From Candidatus Liberimonas magnetica (GTDB taxonomy: Bacteria > Elusimicrobiota > Endomicrobiia > Endomicrobiales > JAFGIL01): a stretch of DNA of 64,000 nt. Of the stretch, positions 50,939-59,596 are shown piece by piece. The notes below the pieces were generated by a model. The model did no database searches and was not told where the DNA came from. It saw only the letters and a list, made by a program, of their open reading frames with translations. The translations under genes and the position numbers were made by a program. How positions within the stretch are numbered: the first letter of the stretch is position 1; the number at the start of each line of letters is the position of its first letter. The stretch spans positions 99,536 through 163,535 of the forward strand of contig JAJAPY010000005.1 in NCBI GenBank assembly GCA_020523885.1, read 5' to 3'.

Positions 50939-51895
50939 ATGCCTAATTTAAAACCTAAGGTGTCGATAATCGGATGCGGTGCGGTAGGTACAAGATATGC
51001 CTATGCTTTAATGATAAAAGGGCTTGCCCGCCAGATAGTAATGGTTGACCCGAATAAAAAAAGGCTGGCAGGAGATGTCTTAGACCTCAGCCACGGCGCC
51101 CCGTATGTATCGAATGTCGATATAATAAACGGGGAATACTCTGATATAGCAAACTCCGAACTGGTAGTAATTACCGCAGGCAAGAGCACACTTCCCGGTC
51201 AATCCAGGCTTGACGTAGCTAAAGTAAACAGCGAACTTTTTAAGAAGATTATCCCTGATATAGTAAAATATGCTCCCGGTGCGGTCCTCCTGGTAGTATC
51301 AAACCCTGTCGATGTTCTTTCCTATGTGGCCTATAAAATATCCGGAAAAAACGAAAAAGAAATCATTGGTTCAGGTACGGTGCTTGATTCGGCCAGGCTC
51401 CGCTACCTTTTAGGAAAGGAGTGCAGGATAGACCCCAAAAGTATTCATGCCTATATACTGGGCGAGCACGGAGACAGCGAGTTTCCTGTCTGGAGCAGGG
51501 CCATGATCGGCGGCACTCTGTTCAAGAATTACTGCCTGGCATGTAAAGAAGCGCGTACCTGTAACCATGAAGAAAAACTTGAAAATATTTTTAACCAGGT
51601 CAAAAACTCTGCCTATAATATCATAGAGGATAAAGGAGAGACCTCTTACGGGGTTGGGCTCTCGCTGGTGAGGATTAGTCAAGGCATATTGCGCGACGAG
51701 AACTCAATTCATCCTGTATCTTATCTGGTAAAAGGTTATCTCGGGGTAAAAGATGTTTATATGAGCCTGCCTGCGATAGTTAATTCCGGAGGAGTACGGG
51801 AAGTATTGGAATTAGATTTAGACGAAAAAGAACAGCTGGCTTTTAAGAATTCCAGCCAGGCGATCAGGAAAGTTCTTAACGAAATCGGTTTTTAA
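50939..51895 (+). CDS. L-lactate/malate dehydrogenase family protein (LDH-like)
   Basis: 318 aa. NAD-binding 'SIIGCGAVGTRYAYAL' (residues 9-24), with Asp in 'VMVDPN' favouring NAD. Catalytic His in 'LGEHGDSEFPVWS', Arg in 'GQSRLDVAKVN' and 'LDSARLRYLL'. The specificity residue that is Gln in LDH and Arg in MDH (102, dogfish numbering) aligns with Thr84, so the substrate is uncertain. An extra cysteine-bearing 'CLACKEARTCNH' insertion follows 'GGTLFKNY'. The overall pattern ('KGETSYGVG', 'SIHPVSYLVKGYLGVKDVYM') favours LDH. It is followed closely by DUF1015 and may be its operon partner. Confidence 0.8.
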   Translation: MPNLKPKVSIIGCGAVGTRYAYALMIKGLARQIVMVDPNKKRLAGDVLDLSHGAPYVSNVDIINGEYSDIANSELVVITAGKSTLPGQSRLDVAKVNSELFKKIIPDIVKYAPGAVLLVVSNPVDVLSYVAYKISGKNEKEIIGSGTVLDSARLRYLLGKECRIDPKSIHAYILGEHGDSEFPVWSRAMIGGTLFKNYCLACKEARTCNHEEKLENIFNQVKNSAYNIIEDKGETSYGVGLSLVRISQGILRDENSIHPVSYLVKGYLGVKDVYMSLPAIVNSGGVREVLELDLDEKEQLAFKNSSQAIRKVLNEIGF

Positions 51896-51922
51896 TCTTA
51901 AATAAATGGAGGGGCTTAGATC

Positions 51923-53131
51923 ATGGCAGTGATAAAACCCTTTTGCGGGGTAAGGTACTTTGGAAGAGATATATCTAAGTTGGTTTGTCCGCCCTATGAT
52001 ATTATATCTGAGAAGGAGAAAAACGAACTAAAGAAAACCTCGCGCTTTAATCTGGTAAGGATTGAACTGCCGGACCAAACCCGGGGCAAAGACAAATATA
52101 AAAATGCGAAATTTCTGTTCAATGACTGGCTGCAAAAAGACATCTTGGAACAGGACACTAAGGAATCTTTTTATTTATATGAACAGTATTTCAAAGATAA
52201 GACTAAATTTAAATCAAGAAAAGGTTTTTTTGCTGCGCTAAAACTTGAAAACCCTCATAAAGGTGTTGTAAAACCTCATGAAAAAACACTGGCCAAGCCG
52301 AAGGAAGACAGGCTTAACCTGATCAGGGCTGTCCAGGCGAACATAAGCCCTATTTTCGGGCTTTTTAATGATGATAATAAAAGCTTAATAAAACTATGCG
52401 ATAAAACAGCATCACAAAAAGCAACATCTTATGCTAAAGATAGCAGCGGGGTAACCCATAAGCTGTGGAAAATCGATGATGAAGCAGGCTTAAACCTGTT
52501 AAAAAAAGTTTTGAAGGGCCAGGATATTTTTATAGCCGATGGCCATCACAGGTATGAAACTGCATGGAATTACCTCAATGAAAGAAAAAAATCAGCGTCT
52601 TATAAAAAAGCTGCGGGGTATAATTATGTTTTGACATATCTTTGTTCCATGGAAGACCCCGGGCTGGTCGTCTGGCCGACACACAGGGTCTTTACCGCAC
52701 CAAAAGATATCGAAGAAAATATAGCTAAATATTTTAATATTTTGCCAAAAAACAAGTTCATGAAATTATCTTTAAAAACACCCCAGCCGATCCTTATTTA
52801 CTATAAAGGGAAATCAAGGGCCTTGGCTGTAAAGAATGAGCGTATCCTGAAAAAAGCAATGCCCGATAAATGCAAAGCTTATCAGGAACTGGGGGTAAGC
52901 ATATTGCACAATGTGTTATTAAAGGACCTTCAGGCAGAAGACCTTACGTATTTAAAAAGCGAAAAGGAAGCATATAAGCTTGCGGACAAAAAAGGAAATA
53001 TGGCGGCGATAGTCCCGGCAACGCCTGTAAAATCCGTAAAAGAAATTGCCCTTGCAGGCCAGACAATGCCTCAGAAGTCAACATATTTTTATCCTAAAGT
53101 AATAACCGGCATGGTCATTAATAGGTTTTAA
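51923..53131 (+). CDS. DUF1015 family protein
   Basis: 402 aa, SD GGAGGGG. Family hallmarks: 'VCPPYDIISEKEKNELKK', 'SRFNLVRIELP', 'HEKTLAKPKEDRLNLIRAVQ', 'ISPIFGLF', and 'FIADGHHRYETAWNYL' (the conserved GHHRYET). This widespread family is of unknown biochemical function, full length here. It lies 27 bp after the dehydrogenase gene and 23 bp before the CvpA-like gene, so the four genes 50939-54594 look like one transcription unit. Confidence 0.9.
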   Translation: MAVIKPFCGVRYFGRDISKLVCPPYDIISEKEKNELKKTSRFNLVRIELPDQTRGKDKYKNAKFLFNDWLQKDILEQDTKESFYLYEQYFKDKTKFKSRKGFFAALKLENPHKGVVKPHEKTLAKPKEDRLNLIRAVQANISPIFGLFNDDNKSLIKLCDKTASQKATSYAKDSSGVTHKLWKIDDEAGLNLLKKVLKGQDIFIADGHHRYETAWNYLNERKKSASYKKAAGYNYVLTYLCSMEDPGLVVWPTHRVFTAPKDIEENIAKYFNILPKNKFMKLSLKTPQPILIYYKGKSRALAVKNERILKKAMPDKCKAYQELGVSILHNVLLKDLQAEDLTYLKSEKEAYKLADKKGNMAAIVPATPVKSVKEIALAGQTMPQKSTYFYPKVITGMVINRF

Positions 53132-53154
53132 AACTATATGGCAGGAGAATTTTA

Positions 53155-53703
53155 ATGAATATTTTTGATCTGGCAGTAGTTGCCTTGTTGGCTGCGAGCA
53201 TATATTTTGGATACAAAACCGGGATTATAACAAGTTTTTTTTATGTTTTAAGCGGGTTTATAGGTATGTGGGCGGCTCAGGAGTTTGTAAATGAGCCAAA
53301 ACTTAATTATTATCTCGTTTTTCTGGCAAGTGCAGGAGTGGTGATCCTTGTAGGTTTTTTTATAAGTCATTTGATAAAAAAACTTCCGTTTTCCTGGATC
53401 GACCACCTGTTCGGCGTGTTTCTCGGGATCATTCTTGGTTTTGTTATTATTGGAACGGTCATTTTTCCCGTTTCCTATCACCTGCCCCAAAAAACAAGGA
53501 ACGCGGTAGCCACTTCGTTTACCGCAGAAAAACTTATACCGCGGTTCCAGAAAATGTTCCCGAAAGTGAAACAATTTAACTTAAACGATATAAAAGATAA
53601 GATATCTCTTCCTGAATTTCCGAAAAGCCTAAGTTTTAAACTGCCGGCGGCTTTAAAAAAGATAAGCTTCTTTAATAAAATTAACAATAAACTAACTTCG
53701 TAA
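53155..53703 (+). CDS. CvpA-family membrane protein
   Basis: 182 aa. Four TM segments in the N-terminal 120 residues ('NIFDLAVVALLAASIYFGYK', 'GFIGMWAAQEFV', 'LVFLASAGVVILVGFFISHL', 'HLFGVFLGIILGFVIIGTVI') and a soluble basic tail, as in CvpA/colicin V production proteins. Role in the envelope is unclear. One base separates its stop from the first possible hisG start. Confidence 0.78.
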   Translation: MNIFDLAVVALLAASIYFGYKTGIITSFFYVLSGFIGMWAAQEFVNEPKLNYYLVFLASAGVVILVGFFISHLIKKLPFSWIDHLFGVFLGIILGFVIIGTVIFPVSYHLPQKTRNAVATSFTAEKLIPRFQKMFPKVKQFNLNDIKDKISLPEFPKSLSFKLPAALKKISFFNKINNKLTS

Positions 53704-53721
53704 TTGGATAAGGAGAATAAA

Positions 53722-54594
53722 TTGAAAAAGTTAAAACTTGGTTTCCCAAAAGGAAGTCTGCAGGATTCTACGCTTGAATTGTTTAAAAAAGCGGGTATCC
53801 GCATAGATGCAGCATCCCGGTCATATTTCCCAAGTTGCGATGACCCTGAACTTGATATTATGATGGTACGGTCTCAGGAAATGGCGAAGTATGTAGAGGA
53901 CGGAGTGTTTGATGCAGGGCTTACCGGATACGATTGGATATGCGAAACTAACTCTAAAGTAAAAGAAGTATGCGAACTTATATATGCAAAAAGCGGTTTC
54001 CGTCCAGTTAGATGGGTGCTTGCCGTGCCGAACAGTTCAAAAATAAGGTCGGTTAAAGACCTTAAAGGAAAACGCGTGGCAACTGAACTGGTAAGGTATG
54101 TAAAAAGGTTTTTTGCCAAAAACAAAGTCAAGGCTGAAGTGGAGTTTTCCTGGGGCGCAACGGAAGCAAAAGCTCCTGCCCTGGTAGATGCAATAGTAGA
54201 ACTTACGGAAACAGGTTCATCGCTACGTGCCAACAATTTGAGGGTTATTCAGGAAATACTAGTTTCTACAACGCGTTTTATCGCCAATTACGGTTCTTTA
54301 AAAGACCCGTGGAAGAAAAATAAAATAGAGAACCTGGCGATCCTTTTAAAAGGCGCGCTGGATGCAGAAGGCATGGTAGGTTTAAAAATGAACGTGGCAA
54401 AAAAGAACCTGGGCAGGATAAACAGAATACTTCCGGCTCTTAAAAAACCCACTATATCGGAATTAAGCATAGACGGATGGGTTGCGCTTGAAGTAATAAT
54501 GGAAGAAAAGACAGTAAAAAAAATAATCCCGGAACTCAAAAGAGCCGGCGCCGAAGGAATAATCGAGTACCCGCTAAATAAAATAATATACTGA
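53722..54594 (+). CDS. hisG: ATP phosphoribosyltransferase, long form
   Basis: 290 aa from TTG 53722, preferred over TTG 53704 because AAGGAG precedes it at 7 nt and the product then begins [16 protein letters not shown]. It catalyses the first step of histidine synthesis (ATP + PRPP). 'GFPKGSL', '[12 protein letters not shown]' and the PRPP-binding-like '[19 protein letters not shown]' are visible; the extra C-terminal ~80 residues ('[20 protein letters not shown]') form the regulatory domain of the HisZ-independent form, usually inhibited by histidine. Other his genes are not in the window. Confidence 0.92.
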   Translation: MKKLKLGFPKGSLQDSTLELFKKAGIRIDAASRSYFPSCDDPELDIMMVRSQEMAKYVEDGVFDAGLTGYDWICETNSKVKEVCELIYAKSGFRPVRWVLAVPNSSKIRSVKDLKGKRVATELVRYVKRFFAKNKVKAEVEFSWGATEAKAPALVDAIVELTETGSSLRANNLRVIQEILVSTTRFIANYGSLKDPWKKNKIENLAILLKGALDAEGMVGLKMNVAKKNLGRINRILPALKKPTISELSIDGWVALEVIMEEKTVKKIIPELKRAGAEGIIEYPLNKIIY

Positions 54595-54612
54595 TAAACG
54601 TGAGGTAAAAAA

Positions 54613-54900
54613 ATGGCAGCAAATGAAATATCGAAAGTTTTACGCAAGCATGACGACCTTCTGAAAAAATATAACGTCAAAGCTGTTTTTTTGTTTGGCT
54701 CCTGCCTGCGCAGCGAAGAAAAGGAAAACAGTGACATAGATTTTATTATAGATTTCAAAGAACCTGTTAGTATTCTTGAACATGTTAAATTAAAAAACGA
54801 ACTGGAAATAATTTTTGGCAGGCAGGTTGACATTGTAACACGCAAAGCCTTAAAACCTGCAATTCGCGAGAATATTTTAAAAGAGGCCGTGGCTGTATGA
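54613..54900 (+). CDS. mntA: MntA-like nucleotidyltransferase antitoxin
   Basis: 95 aa. MNT motif 'VFLFGSCLRSEEKENSDIDF' (GS-x10-DxD) and the third Asp region 'GRQVDIVT'. MntA-type antitoxins transfer AMP to a conserved Tyr of HepT to block its RNase activity. ATG follows 'GAGGTAAAAAA'. Overlaps hepT by 4 nt. The pair sits between hisG and gltX in the same direction. Confidence 0.88.
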   Translation: MAANEISKVLRKHDDLLKKYNVKAVFLFGSCLRSEEKENSDIDFIIDFKEPVSILEHVKLKNELEIIFGRQVDIVTRKALKPAIRENILKEAVAV

Positions 54901-55241
54901 GGAATAACAAGTTGTATCTGGAAGATATCAGAGAAGCAGCTGCAAGGATAATGGAGTATACCCGGCCATTGACATCGGATGGTTTTGTTTCAGATACAAA
55001 AACTTTCGATGCAGTAATAAGAAACCTGGAAATTATCGGAGAAGCGGCAAAAAACATTCCTGAAGCTTTTAAAAGCAAGTATCCGGACGTGGAATGGAAA
55101 GCGATCGTTGGAATGAGGAATATCCTTACTCATGAATATTTCGGGCTGGATTATGAAGAAATCTGGAAAACTATAAAAAAAGAGATACCGGACCTAAAAA
55201 AAGCAGTGGAAAAGATACTTGGTGAACTTACAAATGAATGA
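54897..55241 (+). CDS. hepT: HepT-like HEPN RNase toxin (DUF86)
   Basis: 114 aa, all-helical HEPN/DUF86. The catalytic RX4HxY motif is intact in 'RNILTHEYF', along with 'LEIIGEAAKNIPE', the family signature. The Tyr of this motif is the known AMPylation target. The gene overlaps gltX by 8 nt, so its expression may be tied to a housekeeping gene. Confidence 0.88.
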   Translation: MRNNKLYLEDIREAAARIMEYTRPLTSDGFVSDTKTFDAVIRNLEIIGEAAKNIPEAFKSKYPDVEWKAIVGMRNILTHEYFGLDYEEIWKTIKKEIPDLKKAVEKILGELTNE

Positions 55242-56754
55242 CGTCAGGGTTCGTTTCGCTCCATCGCCTACGGGTTACCTTCATATAGGAGGCGCAAGGA
55301 CAGCGCTTTTTAACTGGCTTTTTGCCAGGAATATGAAAGGTAAATTTATACTTCGAATAGAAGATACAGACGAGGTGCGCTCTACCGCACAATCGGTGGG
55401 CGCTATCATTGAAAGCATGAAATGGCTCGGGCTTGACTGGGACGAAGGGCCAACCCAAATTGAAGACAAGGTTAGTGATGATAAGAGATTTTTAATAAGC
55501 GGGAGAAATTATTTAGGAAATTGTCCTCCATACTTTCAGATGGAAGCCAAAGAAAAAGGTATCTATCAAGAATTTGTAGATAAACTTATCACTCAAGACA
55601 AGGTTTATCCATGTTATTGCACAAACGAAGATGTAGAAACAATGCGCCAGAAAGCACAAGCCAAAAAACAGATCCCGAAATACGATGGCACCTGTCGCAA
55701 ACTGACTAACCTTGAAAGAGATCAAAAAAAAGCTAAAGGCCTTCCGTCAGTTATTAGGTTTAAAATGCCGGATGAAGGCAGTGTTTCATTTGACGACATA
55801 GTACGGGGATATGTGTCATTTGAAAACGCAGTACTGGATGATTTTGTTATTATGAAAGCAAATGGTGTGCCGACATATAACTTTGCCTGTGTTGTTGACG
55901 ATTTCAGGATGCAAATATCTCATGTAATAAGAGGTGACGATCATCTGTCAAATACTCCAAAACAGATTCACCTTTATAATGCCCTAGGTTTCCAATTGCC
56001 AAAGTTCGCACATCTTTCTATGATACTTGGGTCAGACGGGTCGCGGCTTTCAAAGCGCCACGGGCACACATCCGTGCTTGAATATAGGAGCGACGGTTAC
56101 CTGCCTGGCGCCCTGGTGAACTATCTTGCCCTCTTGGGCTGGTCTACTACGGAGAGCCAGCAGCTTTTTAAACTTGATGAATTGATAAAGAAATTTTCAC
56201 TTGAAAGGTGTTCTAAAAACCCTGCTGTTTTTGATAACCAGAAACTTCAGTGGATGAACGGCGAATATATAAGGCAGCTTTCGCCCGAAAACCTGAAAGA
56301 AAACTTCTATTCCTGGCTTGGCAAAAACCCGGAAGTTCAAGCAAAGATAAGCTCCTGGGACAGGAATTTGATCGACAGGCTCATTGTCATGGAACAGGAA
56401 AAGATAAAGCTTTTAAAGGATATACCCGGGCTTATTGACATATTCTTTGTTGATGCTGTAGAATATCAACCTGAAGCTGTTGAAAAGGTGCTAAAAAAAG
56501 ACAGCGCTAAAATGGTCCTTGAAGAGAACCTGAAAAACCTCGGCGGTTTAAACGATTTTAATGCGGATACTTTAGAAAAGTATGCCAGGGATTTTGCAGC
56601 ACAGAAGACCCTGGGTACAGGCAAGGTTTTCCATCCTCTTAGAGTAGCTGTTTCAGGCAGGACACAAGGGCCGAGCCTTTTCCACATGATGGAGATCCTG
56701 GGGAAAGAAAAAACTTTAAAAAGAATAAATGAATGCCTGATGAAATGTTTCTAA
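55234..56754 (+). CDS. gltX: Glutamyl-tRNA synthetase
   Basis: 506 aa from ATG 55234 (MNDVRVRFAPSPTGYLHIGG). Class I synthetase: HIGH motif 'PTGYLHIGG' and KMSKS-equivalent 'SRLSKRHG'. 'CYCTNEDVE' and 'HVIRGDDHLSNTPKQ' are typical for GluRS. The region 'EDKVSDDKRFLISGRNYLGN' (~74-94) looks like a short insertion relative to common GluRS. Charges tRNA-Glu (whether also tRNA-Gln cannot be told; a tRNA-Gln gene lies nearby). SD is weak, consistent with coupling to hepT. Confidence 0.93.
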   Translation: MNDVRVRFAPSPTGYLHIGGARTALFNWLFARNMKGKFILRIEDTDEVRSTAQSVGAIIESMKWLGLDWDEGPTQIEDKVSDDKRFLISGRNYLGNCPPYFQMEAKEKGIYQEFVDKLITQDKVYPCYCTNEDVETMRQKAQAKKQIPKYDGTCRKLTNLERDQKKAKGLPSVIRFKMPDEGSVSFDDIVRGYVSFENAVLDDFVIMKANGVPTYNFACVVDDFRMQISHVIRGDDHLSNTPKQIHLYNALGFQLPKFAHLSMILGSDGSRLSKRHGHTSVLEYRSDGYLPGALVNYLALLGWSTTESQQLFKLDELIKKFSLERCSKNPAVFDNQKLQWMNGEYIRQLSPENLKENFYSWLGKNPEVQAKISSWDRNLIDRLIVMEQEKIKLLKDIPGLIDIFFVDAVEYQPEAVEKVLKKDSAKMVLEENLKNLGGLNDFNADTLEKYARDFAAQKTLGTGKVFHPLRVAVSGRTQGPSLFHMMEILGKEKTLKRINECLMKCF

Positions 56755-56905
56755 AAGATGTAATTATCCCGCCAAGGCGGGATGTCACCCGTCCTTCGCC
56801 CCTTACGGGGACTACGGACGCCGTCGTCCAAAGCCTGACTATGGCGTCGGACGAGGACACAGCGTTATTAAAGGGAGCCTCCGGCTCCTGCCAGAGGAGT
56901 CCCAT
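56755..56905. other. GC-rich hairpin cluster between gltX and DUF1844
   Basis: 150 bp containing TCCCGCC-AA-GGCGGGA (56768), CGCCCCTTACGGGG, a longer GTCGTCC...GGCGTCGGACGAG inverted repeat and GGAGCCTCCGGCTCC (56876). One short frame crosses it but follows no coding pattern. It is similar in character to the inserts next to both tRNA genes. Confidence 0.5.
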
Positions 56906-57244
56906 ATGGAACAAAAAAACATGAACCCGCATTTTTTAAGTATTGTTATGGTTTTTGCCGGCAGCTGCTGGCAGCATTTAGGGAAAGTCCCGAACCAGAT
57001 AACAGGCAAAATTGAAAAAGACCTGGCCCAGGCGCAAATGGCCATTGATATACTTGATATGTTAAGCCAAAAGACAAAAGGCAACCTGACAAGCGAAGAA
57101 GATAAATTTCTTTTAAGTACACTTAGCGATTTACAGTTGAATTATGCGGATGAAGTAGATAAAGAAGCAAAAACACCTCAGCCACAGGTTAAAGAAGAAC
57201 AAAAAACGGAAACAAAGCAAACGGATCCAGAGGTAAAGAAATAA
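56906..57244 (+). CDS. DUF1844 domain protein
   Basis: 112 aa. 'FLSIVMVFAGSCWQHLGKVP' and 'DLAQAQMAIDILDMLSQKTK', then 'GNLTSEEDKFLLSTLSDLQL' match DUF1844, a small conserved domain of unknown function found in several diderm phyla. The C-terminal ~30 residues are Lys/Glu/Gln-rich and disordered. SD AGAGGAG. Confidence 0.85.
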   Translation: MEQKNMNPHFLSIVMVFAGSCWQHLGKVPNQITGKIEKDLAQAQMAIDILDMLSQKTKGNLTSEEDKFLLSTLSDLQLNYADEVDKEAKTPQPQVKEEQKTETKQTDPEVKK

Positions 57245-57298
57245 AAAGTCTTGTCGTTTACTTTGTACTATGCACTCTAAACTATGAACTGTAGTTAT

Positions 57299-57391
57299 AT
57301 TGCCCCGTGGGCCGCAGTCCGAGGAATAACGAGGACATGGTTTGCGGCGGGTGCGAGAAGGTGAGCACCCCGGCAACACAGGCTGGCAATT
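57299..57391. repeat. Hairpin element carrying a copy of the tRNA-Gln 5' end
   Basis: ATTGCCCCGTGG (57299-57310) is an exact copy of 57424-57435, the tRNA-Gln 5' end plus two bases. The element continues with GCCGCAG...TTGCGGC and GGGTGCGAGAAGGTGAGCACCC hairpins and closes with GGCAAT (57385-57390), complementary to its ATTGCC start. Confidence 0.6.
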
Positions 57392-57425
57392 ACAGTTAAA
57401 AGAAGTTTTTAAATAAGGTTTTAAT

Positions 57426-57499
57426 TGCCCCGTGGTGTAACGGTAACACAATCGGCTCTGGACCGGTAATTCAAGGTTCAAATCCTTGCGGGGCAGCCA
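57426..57499 (+). tRNA. tRNA-Gln(CUG)
   Basis: 71-nt body plus encoded CCA (57497-57499). Acceptor TGCCCCG/CGGGGCA, discriminator G, anticodon loop CTCTGGA (anticodon CTG), T-loop GGTTCAAATCC. The D-loop is short (GTGTAACGGTAACAC). Confidence 0.93.
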
Positions 57500-57859
57500 C
57501 TCTTTGGCGACAGAACTCCAAAAGAGAGAATTCCAGAGCCTAGCAAAAAAGCATTGAATTATTAAGTATTTTAGTGACGATCATTGAAACATCAAAATTG
57601 AGCAAAAAATAAAGACTCAATTAGAGAGGTTTAGCCAGAGAAATAGCTTGATAAATCATGCAAATATTTATCTCTGTATCTCTAAATTGGCTGATCCAAA
57701 AAATCAAAAGTTTCAGAGCTATTTTGGCTTTTTTATTGATTTTTTAGCGTATTTTAAGTAGGCTAAAAAGCTCTGAACCAAAAATCGCCGTATAATTTGA
57801 AAATAAAGGCAAAACCCCTCTCTTTTAAAACAGAGAGGTCAAGCAGAAAAAGAAAATAA
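57500..57859. other. Gene-free spacer with inverted repeats after tRNA-Gln
   Basis: 360 bp, AT-rich. TTCAGAGCT (about 57712) faces AGCTCTGAA (57769), TTAGAGAGGTTTAGCC (about 57621) has a partial complement around 57676-57695, and CCTCTCTTTTAAAACAGAGAGG (57817-57838) is a hairpin just before the HEPN gene. No ORF seen. Confidence 0.55.
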
Positions 57860-58252
57860 ATGGATAAAAAAGCTTATAAATCATCAGAAGAATGGTTTAG
57901 CCAGGCAGACTACGACATAGAAACCGCAAAGGCCATGTTGAAAACTCGCAGGTACATATATGCTGTTTTTATGTGCCACCTTTCAGTAGAAAAGGCATTG
58001 AAGGGGATTTATACAAAAGTCTTGGAAAAGGATGCTCCAAAAACGCACAATCTAATATACCTTTACGAGCAAACAAAGCTTCAGATGCCAGATGAAATAC
58101 TGCGATTTGTAAACAACTTAAATGATTTAAGCATTCCTACAAGGTATCCCGATGAACTTAAATCAATGATGGTTAATTATAATAAAGACAGAACGCAAAA
58201 GATTTTCGATGAAACAAAAAAGGTGTTATCATGGCTAAAAGAACAATTATAA
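57860..58252 (+). CDS. HEPN-domain protein
   Basis: 130 aa. HEPN pattern: 'WFSQADYDIETAKAMLKTRR', 'YIYAVFMCHLSVEKALKGIY', 'KTHNLIYLYEQT', and a 'YPDEL' turn before the last helices. The RX4H RNase motif is not present, so this belongs to the non-HepT HEPN group usually paired with MNT proteins. Overlaps the next gene by 22 nt; here HEPN comes first, the reverse of the other two pairs in the window. Confidence 0.85.
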   Translation: MDKKAYKSSEEWFSQADYDIETAKAMLKTRRYIYAVFMCHLSVEKALKGIYTKVLEKDAPKTHNLIYLYEQTKLQMPDEILRFVNNLNDLSIPTRYPDELKSMMVNYNKDRTQKIFDETKKVLSWLKEQL

Positions 58253-58563
58253 GAGCGAAAGATTTATTATTTAAGTTATTCCGAGAAAGAGATATATCAT
58301 TAGAGAAAGTAGTGGTATTCGGATCTTATGCAAAAAAAACCGCCCGGCCCGACAGTGATCTTGATATAATAGTTGTCTCAAGGGCCTTCAGGGATAAGGA
58401 CATATTTAAGAGGGTGGAACTTGCAAGCGGAATAAGTGGAAGCCTAGTTCATGCAATGAATAAACCAATTGATTTGATGTTCTACTCTGATAAAGAATGG
58501 GAAAGCGGTTCCTCAATAATAATGAATACAGCCAAGCATGAAGGGCTGGTATTTAGCAAATAG
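58231..58563 (+). CDS. MNT-type nucleotidyltransferase
   Basis: 110 aa. 'VVVFGSYAKKTARPDSDLDI' (GS-x10-DxD) and 'NKPIDLMFYSDKEW' (third Asp). Longer than the hisG-linked MntA, with a basic N-terminal helix. Expected to act with the preceding HEPN protein as an AMPylation-based toxin-antitoxin or stress module. Confidence 0.85.
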   Translation: MAKRTIIRAKDLLFKLFRERDISLEKVVVFGSYAKKTARPDSDLDIIVVSRAFRDKDIFKRVELASGISGSLVHAMNKPIDLMFYSDKEWESGSSIIMNTAKHEGLVFSK

Positions 58564-59596
58564 TTGCGAATCGGGTTCAGAGCAAAATATGTTGAAATAT
58601 CAATAGAAAACGAGATATAGTTATTTAAGAGTCTGAATCCCTTTGGGGCAGCTTTTTATTTAAGGTCATAACTTTCACTCGACATTTCCAGAGACCATTT
58701 ATACGAAAAGCCAAATAAATCGTCGTAAATCCAAAGTTTAGTGCCTTCAAAGCACTCTCTAACTCCTTATAACACACTACCCAGCCTCAAATACTTAAAA
58801 AATAAACCCAATTTGTATCTCGCTATCTCTAAAAAGCGAGATATGAAAAATTGAAAATTCCAAAGTATATTTAAAGAAAGTGAAAAGTAAAAGTCTGTTT
58901 AAAAAAAGTTTGTATGAATATTTTATGATACATAGAATCAATTAGAATGATTTAAAATATAGAACAATATCTGGCTTATGAATAGCACTTGTACTGAATG
59001 TCCCTAATGCGAGTGGACAATTTGAAATGCATTGAAATATCAGTTGTTATTTGAATTTTTGTATGAGGCAAAACCGGACAAAGATAAGAATCCAGCCCTT
59101 CCTTAAACAGCTTTTAGGAAGAGCTGGGTCAAAACCGATTGACATTGCTGAATAATCGCAAATTGAGCCCTATATTTTATTTATACGTGATACTAAAACT
59201 TTACCCCATTCTTTGGGGCGTCATCCCTTCGGGAGATCACCCGCAGGGTGAAAATCCCGCTTTATCCACGTATAGATTCATAGTGTTCAAGTTTGCGGGA
59301 TAAAAGTATCGCTGTTTCACGCAGGAAAAGCATGAAATATGCTATAATACTGATATTAGCATAGCCCGCAAATCAGAGAGATAGTTATATATCAAGATAA
59401 ACCGGGCAGTTTATAATTCAAAAATCAATTCACTAATATCCAATGTCCCGTCACTGATTTTTCGAAGTTTAAAGTTCGGTTTTTTGCAAGGGAGGGTTAC
59501 ACTTGAGCCTCAACAGATCCTTCGCAATTTTTTATCCTCGATAAATATACATGCCTAAAAATCTTCTACAAAATATTATAGCATCTTTTCTAATTT
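58564..59596. other. 1-kb gene-free region
   Basis: No coding pattern on either strand. Contains an imperfect tRNA-Gln 3'-end copy (58636-58652), a TATCTCGCT/AGCGAGATA hairpin (58816-58843), and a GC-rich patch near 59210-59270 (CCCTTCGGGAGATCACCC... with CCCGC/GCGGG arms). TATAAT at ~59343 could serve the downstream radical SAM gene, but no good -35 box was found. Confidence 0.55.
58636..58652 (+). repeat. Imperfect copy of the tRNA-Gln 3' end (att-like)
   Basis: 14 of 17 positions match 57481-57497 (AATCC....GGGGCAGC). With the tRNA it brackets the HEPN/MNT pair. Confidence 0.4.

Noticed and set aside
56733-56924. 63-codon frame overlapping the end of gltX and the start of the DUF1844 gene
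   Set aside because: It crosses the GC-rich hairpin cluster and resembles no protein; overlap with two well-supported genes.
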